From: Paraburkholderia guartelaensis
GTDB lineage: Bacteria > Pseudomonadota > Gammaproteobacteria > Burkholderiales > Burkholderiaceae
DNA: 64,000 nt
Reading direction: 5' to 3'
Assembly: GCF_004353905.1 (NCBI RefSeq)
Contig: NZ_SMOD01000003.1
Span: 124,001-188,000, forward strand
Shown piece after piece: positions 38,511-48,103 of the stretch. The notes under the pieces are model-generated. The model had not been told where the DNA came from and did not search any database. It saw only the letters and a program-made list of their open reading frames with translations. How positions within the stretch are numbered: the stretch's first letter is position 1; every line of letters begins with the position of its first letter. Made by a program: the position numbers and the translations under genes.

Positions 38511-39437
38511 ATGTCCGGTCTTCTTCGTTCGCGTGGGGTATGGGTGGCGGTGTTGCTCGCCGTCGCGGCGGCCACGCTGCCCTGGTGGATGTCGGGCTAT
38601 ATCCTCGGCGTGCTCACGGTCGCGTATTACTTCGGCGTATTCGCGATGTCGTGGGATCTGCTGTTCGGCTTTGCCGGCGAGGTGAATTTCGGCCCGACGT
38701 TCCTGATCGGCCTCGGCGCGTATTCAGCGGCGATCATCGACGCCCATTGGGGGCTGCCGATTCCCGTTTGCGTGATCGCGGGCGGCCTCGTCGCGCTGGT
38801 GGGCGGCCTGCTGCTAGCGGTGCCCGCGTTGCGGCTGCGCGGCCCGTACTTCGGCCTCGTCACGCTCGTGGCCGTACTGCTGCTGCAGAACGCCATTGTG
38901 ATCTTCGCGGGCGTGACGGGCGGCGAGATCGGCATGATGGTGCCCGACGTGATGTCCGTCGACGCCAACCACAACTACTGGATCGCGCTGGCGTTTCTGG
39001 TGATTTGCGCGATCCTGCTGTTCGGCCTCTCGCGCTCGGCAATCGGCCTCATCTTGCAGGCGAGCGGCCAGGACGCCACCGGCGCGCAGGCGCTGGGCTT
39101 CAACGTCACGCGGCACAAGCTCGTGGCCTTTTGCATCAGCGCTGTGTTTTCGGGCGTGGCGGGCGCGATGCTCGTGTTCTATCAAGGCACGGCTTCGGTG
39201 AGCACGGTGGTGGACTTGAGCGTAGGGGTGCAGATCATCATCGCGGCTGTGCTCGGCGGGCGCCGCACGATACTCGGCGCCGTGCTCGGGTCGATCTTCC
39301 TGATCGTGGCCGGCGAGTTTCTGCGTCCGCTCGGCCAGCTCAACACGTTCGTCGTCGCGGCCGTCGCGCTCGCGGCGCTGCTGTTCTTTCCGGACGGCCT
39401 GCTGGGCAATTTGCTGCGTGCGAGGGAACGCCAATGA
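38511..39437 (+). CDS. ABC permease, LivM type
   Basis: 308 residues, about ten membrane segments; LLFGFAGEVNFGPTFLIGLGAYSAA near residue 45 and the coupling region QDATGAQALGFNVTRHKLVAFCISAVFSG are typical. The stop overlaps the ATPase start (ATGA). Confidence 0.93.
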   Translation: MSGLLRSRGVWVAVLLAVAAATLPWWMSGYILGVLTVAYYFGVFAMSWDLLFGFAGEVNFGPTFLIGLGAYSAAIIDAHWGLPIPVCVIAGGLVALVGGLLLAVPALRLRGPYFGLVTLVAVLLLQNAIVIFAGVTGGEIGMMVPDVMSVDANHNYWIALAFLVICAILLFGLSRSAIGLILQASGQDATGAQALGFNVTRHKLVAFCISAVFSGVAGAMLVFYQGTASVSTVVDLSVGVQIIIAAVLGGRRTILGAVLGSIFLIVAGEFLRPLGQLNTFVVAAVALAALLFFPDGLLGNLLRARERQ

Positions 39438-40954
39438 ACGACACGCCGCTGCTCTCAGTACGCGGGCTGACCAAGCGCTTTGGCGGTCTCGTCGCGGTGA
39501 AGGACATCGGCTTCGACATCCGGCCCGGCGAGATTCTGGGCCTGATCGGACCCAACGGGTCCGGCAAGTCGACCGTGATGAAGCTCATTATGGGCATCGA
39601 GCGGCCCAACGCGGGCTCGGTCAAGGTCGACGGCGTGGAGATGGCCGGCTGGGCGCCGCACCGCATTGCGCGCGCCGGTGTGGGCATCGTGTTCCAGCAT
39701 TCGCGCCCGCTGCATCGGCAAACGGTGCTGGAGCACATCAAGCTTGCGCTGCTGCCGGACTCGCTCGTCAAGCTTGCGGCAGAGCCGCATGTGCATCAGC
39801 GCGCGCAGGAGATTGCCGCGCGCGTGGGTCTGGCCGCCGTCATGCACCGGCACCCTGCCACGCTGCCGTTCGCCGACCTGCGCCGCATGGAGATGGCGAA
39901 GGCGATTGCACGCGACCCGCAGGTCGTGCTCGTCGACGAGCCCTTCGCAGGACTCACGGTTGCGGAATCGGAGGCATTCTCCGAGCTGATTCGCGGTTTT
40001 CGCGCGGAGGGCCGCGCGGTGCTGCTGGTCGATCACAACGTCAAGAGTCTTTCAGCGCTTGCCGACCGCGTGCTCGCCATGTACCTTGGCGAGCACGTTG
40101 CCGAAGGCACGGCGGAAGAGGTGATGCAAAACGAAACCGTGCGCCGCGTGTATCTGGGCAGCAAGCTGGAGTTGCGTCAGCGCTCGAGTGTCGCGGGCGA
40201 GGCGAAGCGCGCCATCCTCGAGGTATCGGACTTGCGCGTGCTGTACGGCAAGGCATGCGCGCTCGACGGCGTGAGCCTCAACGTGCGCGAGGGCGAGTTC
40301 GTATCGGTGGTTGGCCTCAACGGCGCGGGCAAGACCACGCTCTTCAACGCGCTCTCGGGCCTGCTGCCGTACAAGGGGACGATCCGCTTCGACGGGCGCG
40401 ATCTGAAGGGCATGAGCGGGGCGGCCGTCTCGCGCGCGGGCCTCGTGCAATGCCCGGAAACGCGCGAGCTGTTCGGCGACATGACGGTGCGCGAGAATCT
40501 CGAACTAGGCGGCTATCATCTATCGGACGAGGTGCGCAAAAAGCAGCTCACGTGGCTCTTCGACCTCTTTCCGATCCTCAAGTCGCGCCAAGGCCAAACC
40601 GCGCGCACGCTATCGGGCGGCGAGCAGCAAATGCTGGCCATTGGGCGTGCGCTCATGCCCCAGCCCAAGCTGCTGATACTCGACGAACCGACGCTCGGGC
40701 TCGCGCCCGTGATTCTCGAGCAACTGTCGAAGGCGCTCGATGCGCTGCAGCAGTCGACGCCCATTACGGTGCTGCTGGGCGAGCAGAACGTTCGCTTCGC
40801 CCTGCCACACGCGGACCGCGTTTATGTGCTGGAGCATGCGCGCATCGTCTGGGAAGGGAGCGCTTCGCGCTTCGAGACGGAGATGGGGCGCGGCTTTCTC
40901 GAAGCGGTGCCCACGACCGTTCCTCATGCACTGACCTCGGGTGTAACGCGTTGA
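39434..40954 (+). CDS. Fused LivG-LivF dual ATPase of the branched-chain-type ABC transporter
   Basis: 506 residues containing two complete ATPase domains that are normally separate proteins. The first (about 1-245, LivG-like) has Walker A GPNGSGKST (39-47), Walker B VVLVDEP (164-170) and His201, but the signature is LPFADLR (144-150), lacking the usual GGQ/GxQ. The second (about 260-490, LivF-like) has GLNGAGKTT, a normal LSGGEQQ (393-399) and LLILDEP. A linker near 245-260 joins them. One functional and one degenerate ATP site would be possible in the assembled pair. Confidence 0.9.
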   Translation: MNDTPLLSVRGLTKRFGGLVAVKDIGFDIRPGEILGLIGPNGSGKSTVMKLIMGIERPNAGSVKVDGVEMAGWAPHRIARAGVGIVFQHSRPLHRQTVLEHIKLALLPDSLVKLAAEPHVHQRAQEIAARVGLAAVMHRHPATLPFADLRRMEMAKAIARDPQVVLVDEPFAGLTVAESEAFSELIRGFRAEGRAVLLVDHNVKSLSALADRVLAMYLGEHVAEGTAEEVMQNETVRRVYLGSKLELRQRSSVAGEAKRAILEVSDLRVLYGKACALDGVSLNVREGEFVSVVGLNGAGKTTLFNALSGLLPYKGTIRFDGRDLKGMSGAAVSRAGLVQCPETRELFGDMTVRENLELGGYHLSDEVRKKQLTWLFDLFPILKSRQGQTARTLSGGEQQMLAIGRALMPQPKLLILDEPTLGLAPVILEQLSKALDALQQSTPITVLLGEQNVRFALPHADRVYVLEHARIVWEGSASRFETEMGRGFLEAVPTTVPHALTSGVTR

Positions 40955-40985
40955 CGGCCACGCGCAGCACGCGCGTGCCGTGTCT

Positions 40986-42728
40986 TCATGCCTGAGCTTC
41001 TGCCTCGGTCTCGGCCACGTCCTCTGTGCTCTCAGGTTCCAGCACTTTCACGTCGTGAAGCCACCGTGTGGCCTTGGCGATGGCGCGGGAAAGCCGCGCG
41101 ACCTCGTTCAACTGCTCGATCACGTCGTTGGCGAAGCGGAAAAGGAACGCCGCGCCCTCGTTGCGCAACTGCAGCGCGGACATGATCTGCTGGCGCGCCG
41201 AGTCGGACTGCGCTTCGATTTCCGGCTTGGCGTTGACGATGCGAGTCACCACGTCGGCCTCGGGGTGCGCGATCATCTGCACGGCAAGCGTGAAATACTC
41301 GATGACGGACCTGGCAAATTGCACCAGCTCGGGGTTGCTCGCCAACAGGGTCACGTCCGCGCTTTGCGCGGCCCGCCTCTGGCTTAGCGCGAGCATGCTC
41401 GTGGTGGCCACTTCGCGGATGGCGTCGAGGCAGGTCGCAATCCGCGCGAGATCCACCACTTGCCGGCCTTCGTCGTCGCTTTGCACGGCGTCGGAGAGCT
41501 TGCCGATGTAGGTGAGAATGGCTGTGCTGAGCGAGTCCGCCGACTTGTCCTCGTTGGTCACCGTGGAAAGCGCCTGCGTTGAGCTTTCGACGAGGAGCAT
41601 GGCGCTTTGCTCGACGACTGTCTGCACGAGCTTGCCGAGCGAAGCCAGTTCGAGTTGCACGCGGGCAATGGCGAGCGCCGGCATTTCGACCAGCGTTTCA
41701 TCGAGGTAGCGCGGCACGCCTGGGTCCTGCCACCCTTCGCGGCGGGCCGGGGCCAGGCGTTCGGCGAGTTTCGCAATGGGCCCGGTGAACCATATCAGCA
41801 CGAGGGTACTGAACACGCTGAACACCGTGTGTGCATTGGCCGCCTGGCGCGGCGTTTCCGCCGCGAGGCGCGCAGCGCCAGTCAGCTCGGGCGAGGAAGG
41901 CGAGATCATGCGCACGAAATCGGCGAACTGCGGAATCACAAAGGCGAAGAACAGCACACCGAGCACGTTGAAGATCAGGTGGACGATACCGACTTGCGCC
42001 GCCTCCGCCGATTTGCCGATTGAAGCGAGCAGCGCCGTGCCACAGGTGCCCACATTGGCGCCGAGTATCAGCGCAATGCCCGATTCGAGCGGAATCAGCC
42101 CCTGGCTGCCTAGCGCAATCACGATGGCGAGCGTGGCCGCCGAGCTTTGCACGACGGCCGTGAACACCGCGCCGATCACGATGCCGATGAGCGGATTGCG
42201 CATGTTCTGCATCGCGTCGATGAACGGCTGGTAATCGCGCAGGGGCCGGGTCGCGTTGCCCATCATCTCGATGCCGAGAAACAGCAGGCCGAGCCCGAGC
42301 AGTGCGCCGCCCAACTCGCGCAGCGTTTCGCGCTTCGCAAAGCCATAAAGCAGGAAGCCGCCGCCGAGCATGAACGGCGTGAGCGCGGAGATATTGAACG
42401 CGATGATCTGCGCGGTGAGCGTCGAGCCGATATTGGCGCCCATGATCATCGGGATGGACTGCATCAGCGTCATGAGCCGCGCGGAAACGAAGCCCACCAG
42501 CAGCACCGTGGTGATGGTCGATGAATTCAGGAGCGCCGTGATGCCCGCGCCCGCAAGCACGCCGCGAAACCGGTTGGCGGTGAGGGAGCCCAGCAGCGAT
42601 TGCAGGCGCGCACCGGCAATCGTTTTGAGTGCCCCCGTCATGAGATCCAGCCCGAACAGGAACAGGGCGAGCCCGCCCACCAGCAATCCGGTCACCTCGA
42701 CCAGGTTCAGGTTCGCACCAGGCAACAT
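40986..42728 (-). CDS. Na/Pi-cotransporter-family protein with PhoU-like tail
   Basis: 580 residues. The membrane half has the inverted-repeat motifs LLNSSTITT and VVQSSAATLAIVIALG of the PNaS (NptA) family; the last 200 residues form helical PhoU-like bundles. The family moves phosphate with sodium, or acts in phosphate or nucleotide signalling. The gene begins 39 bp after the P-type ATPase stop on the same strand, so the two are likely co-transcribed. Confidence 0.9.
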   Translation of the reverse strand: MLPGANLNLVEVTGLLVGGLALFLFGLDLMTGALKTIAGARLQSLLGSLTANRFRGVLAGAGITALLNSSTITTVLLVGFVSARLMTLMQSIPMIMGANIGSTLTAQIIAFNISALTPFMLGGGFLLYGFAKRETLRELGGALLGLGLLFLGIEMMGNATRPLRDYQPFIDAMQNMRNPLIGIVIGAVFTAVVQSSAATLAIVIALGSQGLIPLESGIALILGANVGTCGTALLASIGKSAEAAQVGIVHLIFNVLGVLFFAFVIPQFADFVRMISPSSPELTGAARLAAETPRQAANAHTVFSVFSTLVLIWFTGPIAKLAERLAPARREGWQDPGVPRYLDETLVEMPALAIARVQLELASLGKLVQTVVEQSAMLLVESSTQALSTVTNEDKSADSLSTAILTYIGKLSDAVQSDDEGRQVVDLARIATCLDAIREVATTSMLALSQRRAAQSADVTLLASNPELVQFARSVIEYFTLAVQMIAHPEADVVTRIVNAKPEIEAQSDSARQQIMSALQLRNEGAAFLFRFANDVIEQLNEVARLSRAIAKATRWLHDVKVLEPESTEDVAETEAEAQA

Positions 42729-42767
42729 GGCATTGGGCCCTCGCTCTCGAGTCGGGACGAAACGATT

Positions 42768-45542
42768 CTACGCGTCATGGTACTGCCTTGTGGCCGCGCC
42801 GCGCGGTTGCGGGCTCACGGATTTTTTCAGCGCGGGTATCGAGCGAATGACGAGCTTCTCTATCTCCACCACGAGGAAGAACAGGATCGCACCCGCCACG
42901 AGCCAGAGCCAGGTCGAGAGCGGCAGGGACTCGGTATCGAACACCGCGTGAAAGGGCAGCGTATAGGTGAAAAGAATCTGCAGCACGACGACAGCACCGA
43001 TGCCGTACCAGAGATACGGGTTGCCCATGTGCGCCCGCACCGATAGCGCGGAATTGAGCAGCGAGCGGCTGTTGAGCAGATAGAAGACTTGTCCCAGCGT
43101 AATGGCGTTGACGGCGGCCGTGCGCGCCATCGAATCCGGCACGCCCTGCGACTTCATCCAGAAGAAGGCCGCGAGCGTATAGAGCACGAGCGTGGCGCCG
43201 ACAAAGAGAATGCGCCACACGCCGAATGGTGTGACGATAGGACGGTCGATCGATCGCGGCGGGCGCTGCATCACATCGTTCTCGTGAGGCTCGAAGGAAA
43301 TGACGAGGCCGAGCGCGACGGACGTGACCATGTTCACCCACAGCACCTGCGGTGCGGTGATCGGCAGCACGAAGCCGAACAGGATCGCGATGGCAATCAC
43401 GGCGCCCTGGGCGACATTCGTGGGCAGCATGAAGAGCATGGCCTTTTCGATGTTGTTGTAGACCGTACGCCCTTCCTTCACCGCCGCCGAGATCGAGGCG
43501 AAATTGTCGTCGGCGAGGATCATGCCCGCGGCTTCCTTCGTGACTTCCGTGCCCTTGATGCCCATCGCCACGCCGATGTCGGCCTTCTTGAGCGCGGGGG
43601 CATCGTTCACGCCGTCGCCCGTCATGGCAACCACCTGGCGGTTGGCCTGGATCGCCTTCACGAGCCGCAGCTTGTGCTCGGGGCTCGCGCGCGCGAACAC
43701 ATCCACGTCGCGCACGCATTCCTGCAGCGCGGCGTCGTTCATCGCCTCGATCTCGGTGCCGGCCACGGCCGTCTTGCCGTCTCCGATGCCGAGCATGCCC
43801 GCAATCGCGGCGGCCGTGACCTTGTGGTCGCCCGTGATCATCGTCACGCGGATACCGCCGCCGTGGCATTCGCGCACCGCATCGATCGCCTCCTTGCGCG
43901 GTGGGTCCATGAGGCCCACGAGACCGAGCAGCACGAGCGTCTTCGGCAGGTCCCCGGGGCCCAGGTTGCCCACTTCGAGGCCGGGCTCGGGCAGCCAGGC
44001 GAGCGCCAGCACGCGTTCGCCCTGCGAGGCGAGCCGCTCGCCTTCGCGCGCAAAGCGCTCGCGGTCGAGCGGCGCGGGGCCGCTTGCCGTTTGCTGGCGG
44101 TCGCAATTTTCGATGATCACTTCCGGCGCGCCCTTCACAAGCAGCATCTCGCCTTGCGCCGAGCGGTTCAGCGTAGCCATGAACTTGTGCTCGGACTCGA
44201 AGGGAATGCCGTCGATGCGGGGCGCGGCGGCGGCCTCCGCAGCGCGGTCCATGCCGAGCTTGCCGGCGAACGGGTAGAGCGCGCCCTCGGTCGGGTCGCC
44301 TTCCACTTTCCATTTGCCATCTTCTTCGAAGAGGCCGGCGTCATTGCACAGGATGGATACGCGGCCCATCAGCGTGAGGACTTCCGGCGCGGCGGCGCCG
44401 AGCGCCTTGCCGCCCGCGCGGACGTCGCCTTCGGGGGCGTAGCCGTCGCCGGTCACTTCATAGGGCGCGTCCGCCGTCACGACGGACGTCACCATCATCT
44501 CCATGAGGGTGAGCGTGCCGGTCTTGTCCGAGCAGATGCGCGAGACGGAACCCAGTGTTTCGACTGCGGGCAGGCGGCGGATGATGGCGTTGCGCTTCGC
44601 CATGCGCTGCACGCCAATGGCGAGCGTGATGGTAATGAGCGCCGGCAGGCCTTCCGGGATCACCGAGACCGCGATGCCCACCACGGCCTGGAACAACTGG
44701 ATGAAGGTCATGTGGCCGAGCCAGTGGCCCCATGCGAAGAGCAGCACGCTGATGATGCCGATGGCGATCGTGATGACGTATCCAAACTTCTTGATCTGGC
44801 GTAGCAGCGGCGTTTCCAGCGCGCTGACTTCGGCCAGCATCTGGTTGATGCGGCCAAGCTCCGTCTGGCTGCCCGTCGCCACGACGATGCCGGTTGCGCG
44901 GCCCGAGAGGACCATCGTGCCGGAGAAGGCCATATTCTCGCGGTCGCCCACGGTGGCTTGCGCCGGCACCGCGCCGGTGTTCTTCTCCGCAGGCACGGAT
45001 TCGCCCGTGAGCGCCGCCTCTTCCGTGCGCAGGTTCCGCGCCTCGACGAGGCGGACGTCGGCGGGGATCTTGTCGCCCGATTCCAGCAGCACGATGTCGC
45101 CGGGCACGACCTCGTCGGCGGGGACGAGGCGCACCTCGCCGGCGCGCAGCACGCGCGCTTCCGCGGAGAGCATGTTGCGAATCGAGTCGAGCGCTTTCTC
45201 GGCACGCCCTTCCTGCAGGAAGCCGAGCAGTGAATTGAGGATGACCACCGCGAAGATGATGGACGCGTCGAGCCACAGACTCAGCATCAGCTTGATGAAG
45301 CCCGCCGCGAGCAGCACGTAGATGAGCACGTTGTTGAACTGGGCAAGGAACCGCACGAACGGGCCGCTTTTCTTGCCCTGGGGCAGGACGTTGCGCCCAT
45401 AGGTGCCGAGGCGCTGCGCGGCCTCGGCCACATCGAGCCCTTGCGACGGGTTCACGTTGAGCTGGCGCTCGATCTCGTCAGCGGGCATGGCGTGCCACTG
45501 CACCGCGCCCGCACCTGTTGCCGCATTCTCGGCAGAACTCAT
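42768..45542 (-). CDS. P-type cation-transporting ATPase (type II)
   Basis: 924 residues. LTGES (178-182), PEGLP in membrane helix 4 (296-300), the phosphorylated Asp339 in SDKTGTLT and GDGVNDAP are all present. An N-terminal cation-ATPase domain (WHAMPADEIERQLNVNPSQGLDVAEA) starts the protein. This resembles Ca/Mn ATPases, but helix 6 reads NMVTSVALG where Ca pumps have NxxTD, so the ion may be different (for example Na or K). Paired with the Na/Pi-type gene. Confidence 0.92.
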   Translation of the reverse strand: MSSAENAATGAGAVQWHAMPADEIERQLNVNPSQGLDVAEAAQRLGTYGRNVLPQGKKSGPFVRFLAQFNNVLIYVLLAAGFIKLMLSLWLDASIIFAVVILNSLLGFLQEGRAEKALDSIRNMLSAEARVLRAGEVRLVPADEVVPGDIVLLESGDKIPADVRLVEARNLRTEEAALTGESVPAEKNTGAVPAQATVGDRENMAFSGTMVLSGRATGIVVATGSQTELGRINQMLAEVSALETPLLRQIKKFGYVITIAIGIISVLLFAWGHWLGHMTFIQLFQAVVGIAVSVIPEGLPALITITLAIGVQRMAKRNAIIRRLPAVETLGSVSRICSDKTGTLTLMEMMVTSVVTADAPYEVTGDGYAPEGDVRAGGKALGAAAPEVLTLMGRVSILCNDAGLFEEDGKWKVEGDPTEGALYPFAGKLGMDRAAEAAAAPRIDGIPFESEHKFMATLNRSAQGEMLLVKGAPEVIIENCDRQQTASGPAPLDRERFAREGERLASQGERVLALAWLPEPGLEVGNLGPGDLPKTLVLLGLVGLMDPPRKEAIDAVRECHGGGIRVTMITGDHKVTAAAIAGMLGIGDGKTAVAGTEIEAMNDAALQECVRDVDVFARASPEHKLRLVKAIQANRQVVAMTGDGVNDAPALKKADIGVAMGIKGTEVTKEAAGMILADDNFASISAAVKEGRTVYNNIEKAMLFMLPTNVAQGAVIAIAILFGFVLPITAPQVLWVNMVTSVALGLVISFEPHENDVMQRPPRSIDRPIVTPFGVWRILFVGATLVLYTLAAFFWMKSQGVPDSMARTAAVNAITLGQVFYLLNSRSLLNSALSVRAHMGNPYLWYGIGAVVVLQILFTYTLPFHAVFDTESLPLSTWLWLVAGAILFFLVVEIEKLVIRSIPALKKSVSPQPRGAATRQYHDA

Positions 45543-45695
45543 CTTCGCCCCCTTGGTTGCGCAGAGATTCAACGCAATAGTAAGTTTTTTTCGCAACAGG
45601 CACGCGCAACCTGGTGCGCGTGCAGTTTTTGTTTGGAGCCGCCGCGGCGGGATGTATGGCAACATCTTTCTGCCACGACCCGCCCGAGTCATTCC

Positions 45696-46604
45696 ATGCG
45701 CATCACGCCTCTGCCTCCGCTGCCCTGCCTCGTCGCGTTCGAAGCCGCCGTGCGTCACGCCAGCTTCACGCGCGCGGCCGCCGAACTGCACCTCACGCAA
45801 AGCGCGATCAGCCGCCAGATCCTGCAACTCGAAACGTTTCTCGGCCGCTCGCTGTTCGTGCGCGAGCACCGCTCGCTGCGCCTCACGATAGCGGGCGAAC
45901 AGTATGCGGCGCAGGTGCAACGGCTTCTCACGCAATGTGCCGAAGCCACCTTCGACGTGATGAAGCACTACGGCGACCTCGAACTGACCATTGCGTGCTC
46001 GTCGGGCGTGGCGGTGCTCTGGCTCACGCCGCGTCTGCCTGCATTCCGCGAGGCGCATCCCAACGTCAAACTGCGCCTGATCGTGCGTGACGGGCTCGCT
46101 ACGATGTCGCCCGCGGAATTCGACGTTGGCGTCTATTACGTGCGCCAGCAGGCGCCCGCGCAATTCACCGCGCGCCGCCTCTTCAACGAAGAGGTGTTTC
46201 CCGTCTGCTCGCCCGGCTATCTCGCGGGACGCGCGCTCGCGCCTGCCGATCTGGCGGCCGAAACGCTGCTGCTCCTCGAAGACGGCCAGCGTCAGTGGAT
46301 GTCGTGGCCCGAATGGTTCGACCTGAACGGCGTGACGATGCCGAAGACCCCGCAGGGCATCACGATCAACCACTATCCGCAGCTCGTGCAGCTCGCCATA
46401 CTCGGCCAGGGCGTAGCGCTCGGCTGGCGTTACATGATCGACGCGTGCATTGAAGACGGTTTGCTCGTGCGTGTGGGCGAAAGCTCGGCGAGCCATGGCG
46501 GCGGCTACTACGTGATCTCGCCCAACGACCGCGCGCAGAACCAGGCAGCGCGTCTATTTACGCGCTGGCTGTTCGAGCAGGCGGAGATACAGACGGCGGC
46601 GTGA
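45696..46604 (+). CDS. LysR-family regulator, GcvA-like
   Basis: 302 residues: winged HTH (FTRAAAELHLTQSAISRQILQLE) and effector domain. The sequence style (LPPLPCLVAFEAAVRHASFTRAAAELHLTQ) is that of GcvA-type regulators. It is divergent from the P-type ATPase and upstream of the MFS/amidohydrolase pair on the same strand, which it probably controls. No clear ribosome binding site, but the N-terminus fits the family. Confidence 0.9.
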   Translation: MRITPLPPLPCLVAFEAAVRHASFTRAAAELHLTQSAISRQILQLETFLGRSLFVREHRSLRLTIAGEQYAAQVQRLLTQCAEATFDVMKHYGDLELTIACSSGVAVLWLTPRLPAFREAHPNVKLRLIVRDGLATMSPAEFDVGVYYVRQQAPAQFTARRLFNEEVFPVCSPGYLAGRALAPADLAAETLLLLEDGQRQWMSWPEWFDLNGVTMPKTPQGITINHYPQLVQLAILGQGVALGWRYMIDACIEDGLLVRVGESSASHGGGYYVISPNDRAQNQAARLFTRWLFEQAEIQTAA

Positions 46605-46771
46605 CGGACTAAGCGGCGTCCAGGCGCGTGGCATGCGCTCAGCGCATGCATGCATGCGAATCTTTCGTTTCAGAAAATATTCGGGCTGTCATTAGCATGA
46701 GGAGCATGTTGGGGGCTCCGGGCGCGTAGCTGTTGGCGCGCGGCTACGATTAATCTGACAAGGAAGAGACC

Positions 46772-48079
46772 ATGCAAGGAACGCTTTCACCTCGCGTAGC
46801 GCATGAAGCCGTCGCGACAACCGCGCAGCAGCGCCGCCGCGCGATCATCGCGACGGTATTGGGCAACGGCCTCGAATGGTTCGACTTCACGGTGTACAGC
46901 TTTTTTGCTGTGATCATCGCGAAGCTGTTCTTTCCGACCGGCAACGAACTGACCTCTGTGCTGCTCACGGTGGCGACCTTCGGTGTGGGCTTTTTCATGC
47001 GGCCCGTGGGCGGCATCGTGCTCGGTATTTATGCCGACAAGGTAGGCCGCAAAGCAGCGCTCTCGCTCACTATCCTGCTGATGGCCTTCGGCACCGCGCT
47101 CATTGGCCTTGCGCCCACCTACGAGCAAGCGGGCATTGCCGCGCCGTTGCTGATCGTGCTCGCGCGCCTGCTGCAGGGTTTCTCGGCGGGCGGCGAGATG
47201 GGCGGCGCGACCGCGTTCCTGACCGAGTACGCGCCGCCCGGCAAGCGCGCCTACTATTCGAGCTGGATCCAGTCGAGCATCGGCTTCGCGGTGCTGCTGG
47301 GCGCTGCCACGGGCACGTTCGTCACGGCGTCGCTCGATGCGCAATCGCTGCATAGCTGGGGCTGGCGGCTGCCGTTTCTGATTGGCATTCTCGTGGGCCC
47401 GGTGGGCTACTACATCCGCAGCCATATCGACGAAACGCCTGCGTTCAGCGCCGTGGAAGCACAGGCGAAAGACAATTCGCCCCTCAAGGAAGTGTTCGAG
47501 CGCTACCCGCGCGAGACCTTCGCGAGCTTCTCCATGGTCATTCTCTGGACGGTCTGTACCTATGTGCTGCTGTTCTACATGCCGACCTATTCAGTGCGCA
47601 CGCTGCATCTGCCGCAATCGATGGGCTTTTCCGCGGGCATGGTGGGCGGCCTGATGATCATGTGCGGCTCGCCGATCGTGGGCAAGCTGGCGGACGCGTG
47701 GGGCCGGCGCGTGTTCCTGAGCGGCGCCGCGTTCCTGATTCTCGTGCTGGCCTGGCCCATGTTCGCGTGGATCAACCGCGCGCCCGGCTTCGCATCGCTC
47801 ATCGTGTTTCAGGCCGTGTTCGGCGTGCTGATCGCCGCCTACACGGGACCGATTCTCGCTGCCTTCTCCGAGCTGTTCCCGACCAAGGTGCTCTCGACCG
47901 GCCTTTCGGTTGCCTACAACTTCGCGGTCACGATCTTCGGCGGGTTCGCGCCGTTCCTGATCACGTGGCTCATTGCGCGGACGGGCAGCAACATGGCGCC
48001 CGCGCTCTATGTGATCGTCGCGGCTGCAATCAGCCTGGCGGGCACCTTCTTCGTGACGGACATGCGGCGCGCCAACTGA
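46772..48079 (+). CDS. MFS transporter, metabolite:proton symporter (MHS) group
   Basis: 435 residues with 12 membrane segments. ATVLGNGLEWFDFTVYSFFA, RPVGGIVLGIYADKVGRKAAL and LQGFSAGGEMGGATAFL are hallmarks of the MHS group (KgtP, ProP, citrate carriers). It is followed 24 bp later by an amidohydrolase gene, so it probably imports that enzyme's substrate. Confidence 0.92.
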   Translation: MQGTLSPRVAHEAVATTAQQRRRAIIATVLGNGLEWFDFTVYSFFAVIIAKLFFPTGNELTSVLLTVATFGVGFFMRPVGGIVLGIYADKVGRKAALSLTILLMAFGTALIGLAPTYEQAGIAAPLLIVLARLLQGFSAGGEMGGATAFLTEYAPPGKRAYYSSWIQSSIGFAVLLGAATGTFVTASLDAQSLHSWGWRLPFLIGILVGPVGYYIRSHIDETPAFSAVEAQAKDNSPLKEVFERYPRETFASFSMVILWTVCTYVLLFYMPTYSVRTLHLPQSMGFSAGMVGGLMIMCGSPIVGKLADAWGRRVFLSGAAFLILVLAWPMFAWINRAPGFASLIVFQAVFGVLIAAYTGPILAAFSELFPTKVLSTGLSVAYNFAVTIFGGFAPFLITWLIARTGSNMAPALYVIVAAAISLAGTFFVTDMRRAN

Positions 48080-48103
48080 ACGACTCTATAAGGAATCCGT
48101 AAA

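Noticed and set aside
45543..46496. Apparent 318-codon N-terminal extension of the P-type ATPase on the minus strand
   Set aside because: This part is antisense to the LysR gene at 45696-46604, and the normal ATPase N-terminus begins at 45542.
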